This document shows positions 5,781 to 6,794 of a DNA stretch of 6,794 nucleotides, in pieces. Location of the stretch: positions 1 to 6,794 of the forward strand of contig JAZKFR010000093.1 of NCBI GenBank assembly GCA_040386295.1, in the 5' to 3' direction. The stretch's first letter is position 1. Each line of letters starts with the position of its first letter. This DNA comes from JAZKFR01 sp040386295. Its GTDB lineage: Bacteria; Pseudomonadota; Gammaproteobacteria; Burkholderiales; Rhodocyclaceae. A program made the translations under genes and the position numbers. The notes beneath the pieces were generated by a model. It made no database searches. It was given only the letters and a program-made list of their open reading frames with translations, and had not been told where the DNA came from.

Positions 5781-5801
5781 CGCCTAGAAAGTCCAAAAAC
5801 C

Positions 5802-6398
5802 CTAAAAAACAGAAATGCTTTCTTGTCGCAAAAGATCACACAGCGCGATCAAAGGCAGGCCAATCAGCGCGTTGGGATCCTCTCCTTCCATTTTGGCGAT
5901 TAAGGCAATGCCAAGCCCTTCCGATTTGGCACTGCCCGCGCATTGATAAGGCTGCTCTTTGCGCAGATAGCGTTCAATTTCCTGGTCATCAAGATCGCGC
6001 AACGTCACCCGGGTAGGCACCATACGCAGCCGGGCTGTGCCGGTTTTTGCGTTGAATAAACAGAGGCCCGTTAAAAAAACGACGCTACGACCACGTAGCG
6101 CTTGTAGCTGCTGCACCGCTTTTTCGTGCGTTCCCGGTTTGCCGAATACCTGTCCATCCAAGCTGGCCAGCTGGTCGCTGCCGATAATCAGCGCATCAGG
6201 AAATCGTGCACTCACCGCACGTGCCTTGGCTTCGGCAAGGCGCAGCACGCTTTCTTCTGTTGTTTCGTTCGGCTTTTGTGTTTCGTCAATGGCCGGGTCG
6301 GCCACGGTAAACGGCAAGCCCAAACGGCTAAGCAAAGCCTGGCGGAAAGGTGAGCTTGAAGCGAGAACAAGCCTTGGGGCAAGGGCGGGTGTGTGCAT
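5802..6398 (-). CDS. yceF: Maf-family m7GTP pyrophosphatase, YceF type
   Basis: A 198-residue Maf/HAM1-superfamily nucleotide pyrophosphatase. The YceF branch hydrolyses 7-methyl-GTP to the monophosphate, keeping modified nucleotides out of RNA. The motifs visible are LASSSPFRQALL (12-23, phosphate loop with R19), IDET (37-40), IIGSDQ (71-76) with D75 as the presumed catalytic base, GKPG (86-89), and CAGSAKSEGLG (153-163) followed by LPLIAL. GSDQ rather than the ADT form marks YceF rather than the dTTP/UTP-specific YhdE type. The frame extends to 6494, but residues upstream of M33 do not fit the family, which begins just before the LASSSP strand, so I take ATG 6398. No strong ribosome site precedes it. 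It is divergent from yceD, as in E. coli, and 21 bases ahead of the methylase gene. Confidence 0.93.
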   Translation of the reverse strand: MHTPALAPRLVLASSSPFRQALLSRLGLPFTVADPAIDETQKPNETTEESVLRLAEAKARAVSARFPDALIIGSDQLASLDGQVFGKPGTHEKAVQQLQALRGRSVVFLTGLCLFNAKTGTARLRMVPTRVTLRDLDDQEIERYLRKEQPYQCAGSAKSEGLGIALIAKMEGEDPNALIGLPLIALCDLLRQESISVF

Positions 6399-6419
6399 GA
6401 TTTGGCCGAAAAGTGGAAG

Positions 6420-6438
6420 CGCGCACGCCGTGTGCGCG
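6420..6438. repeat. GC-rich inverted repeat upstream of yceF
   Basis: CGCGCAC (6420-6426) and GTGCGCG (6432-6438) form a perfect 7-bp stem with a 5-base loop. It lies 22-40 bases before the yceF ATG in the yceF-yceD divergent spacer. It could be an operator for a dimeric regulator or a 5' UTR hairpin of the yceF message. Confidence 0.35.
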
Positions 6439-6560
6439 GTCAAGGGCGTGGCATCAAGCCATGAGCCGCAGCGTAGCGATACCGTGTGCGTCAAGCGGAG
6501 CAGATTAAGCTAAGTTCGCAGAGCAGTTGTTTGCCATGCGTTATCGGCGCTGCAAGATCG

Positions 6561-6585
6561 CTTTGACTTAATCACTTTGACTTAA
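6561..6585 (+). repeat. Direct repeat CTTTGACTTAA, two copies 14 bases apart
   Basis: The 11-base unit occurs at 6561-6571 and again at 6575-6585, separated by TCA. Each copy contains TTGACT, a good -35 hexamer. Only the second is correctly placed for a -10 element. The first may be a decayed or duplicated promoter half or a regulator's site. Confidence 0.5.
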
Positions 6586-6605
6586 AAAGCCAAAAATAAT
6601 ATCAT
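6577..6605 (+). promoter_or_regulatory. Sigma-70-like promoter of yceD
   Basis: TTGACT (6577-6582) and TATCAT (6600-6605) each match five of six consensus bases and are separated by exactly 17 bases. A start of transcription would fall near 6612-6615, almost at the yceD ATG. The A/T-rich spacer (AAAAAGCCAAAAATAA) supports a real promoter. Confidence 0.55.
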
Positions 6606-6614
6606 GCGCGCCTT

Positions 6615-6794
6615 ATGTTGGAACCGCTTGTCATCGATAGCCTGCTTTTTGCGCGTGATTTCTCCTCTTTGCAGGGGGAGATTCAGGTCGCTGCGCTGAC
6701 GCGTCTGCACGCAGAGCTGAGCACGCACAGCGGCCATCTGCACTATCGCTTGGAGGGGGTCGCAGCCAGGCGCGAACACCCTGGCGAACCGGTG
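6615..6794 (+). CDS. yceD: YceD / DUF177 family protein, N-terminal 60 residues
   Basis: The frame starts at ATG 6615 and runs off the right edge after 60 codons. The opening (MLEPLVIDSLLFARDFSSL, then GEIQVAALTRL) and the strand LHYRLEGV fit the DUF177 family: a two-stranded start followed by the region where substrate proteins place their small beta domain. In E. coli, YceD is linked to 23S rRNA accumulation and its gene precedes rpmF (L32) and the plsX-fab genes; the same order is expected beyond this window. The divergent yceF neighbour matches that context. No Shine-Dalgarno sequence precedes the ATG, and the promoter's predicted start is within a few bases of it. An ATG at 6604 in another frame runs only about 30 codons and is not the start. 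Confidence 0.8.
   Translation, partial: MLEPLVIDSLLFARDFSSLQGEIQVAALTRLHAELSTHSGHLHYRLEGVAARREHPGEPV

Noticed and set aside
6399..6494. Longer Maf protein starting at 6494
   Set aside because: The added 32 residues do not resemble the Maf N-terminus, which begins just before LASSSP, and the region looks like a divergent promoter spacer with a palindrome.
6037..6513. A 158-residue plus-strand open frame opposite Maf
   Set aside because: It lies almost wholly antisense to a gene with complete YceF motifs, and its translation is Ser/Ala/Arg-rich shadow sequence.
6604..6700. Alternative yceD start at ATG 6604
   Set aside because: It is in a different frame, gives only about 30 Cys/Arg-rich codons before a stop and overlaps the -10 hexamer.

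Overview
The gene content and order suggest a mid-GC betaproteobacterium of the Burkholderiales, most likely Oxalobacteraceae-like. This is inferred from the YceF-type Maf / YceD divergent pair, an RsmI-like methylase beside Maf, and the style of the glycosyltransferase. There is no tRNA, rRNA, insertion sequence, CRISPR array or phage gene, and I saw no clear sign of recent transfer.

Layout from left to right. 1-65 holds what may be the last 20 codons of an unidentified plus-strand gene, followed by a T tract, then about 220 bases with no gene but one good hairpin. 290-1510 (minus) is a GT4 glycosyltransferase. 1608-2363 (minus) is a pirin / YhhW-type cupin with its complete metal site. 2364-2669 is a divergent control region. 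2670-4977 (plus) is a three-gene operon: a small secreted cysteine peptide (DUF2282, BufA type), a DUF692 multinuclear iron oxygenase (BufB) and a DUF2063 partner (BufC). 5019-5780 and 5802-6398 (both minus, 21 bases apart) are an RsmI-like TP-methylase and the YceF-type Maf m7GTP pyrophosphatase. 6615 to the right edge (plus) is the start of YceD (DUF177), which in related genomes normally precedes rpmF, plsX and fabH.

The centrepiece is the operon at 2670-4977. In the known family, the DUF692 enzyme works with its DUF2063 partner to modify cysteines of the DUF2282 precursor. The product is exported to the periplasm as a copper-binding 'bufferin'. The genes here fit this scheme closely: four core cysteines, a Sec-type signal segment and all expected metal-ligand motifs in the oxygenase. 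Points specific to this copy are a 36-residue polar extension before the signal core, a fifth cysteine in an Ala/Pro/Lys tail, no DoxX-type bufD and no sigma factor within the window. The bufB-bufC junction is also odd: both genes share a frame, a TAATG overlaps into a 21-codon mini-ORF, and bufC must start at a TTG.

The right end is housekeeping: nucleotide-pool cleaning, RNA methylation and the ribosomal protein / phospholipid cluster. A promoter-like element there lies so close to the yceD ATG that the transcript may be almost leaderless.
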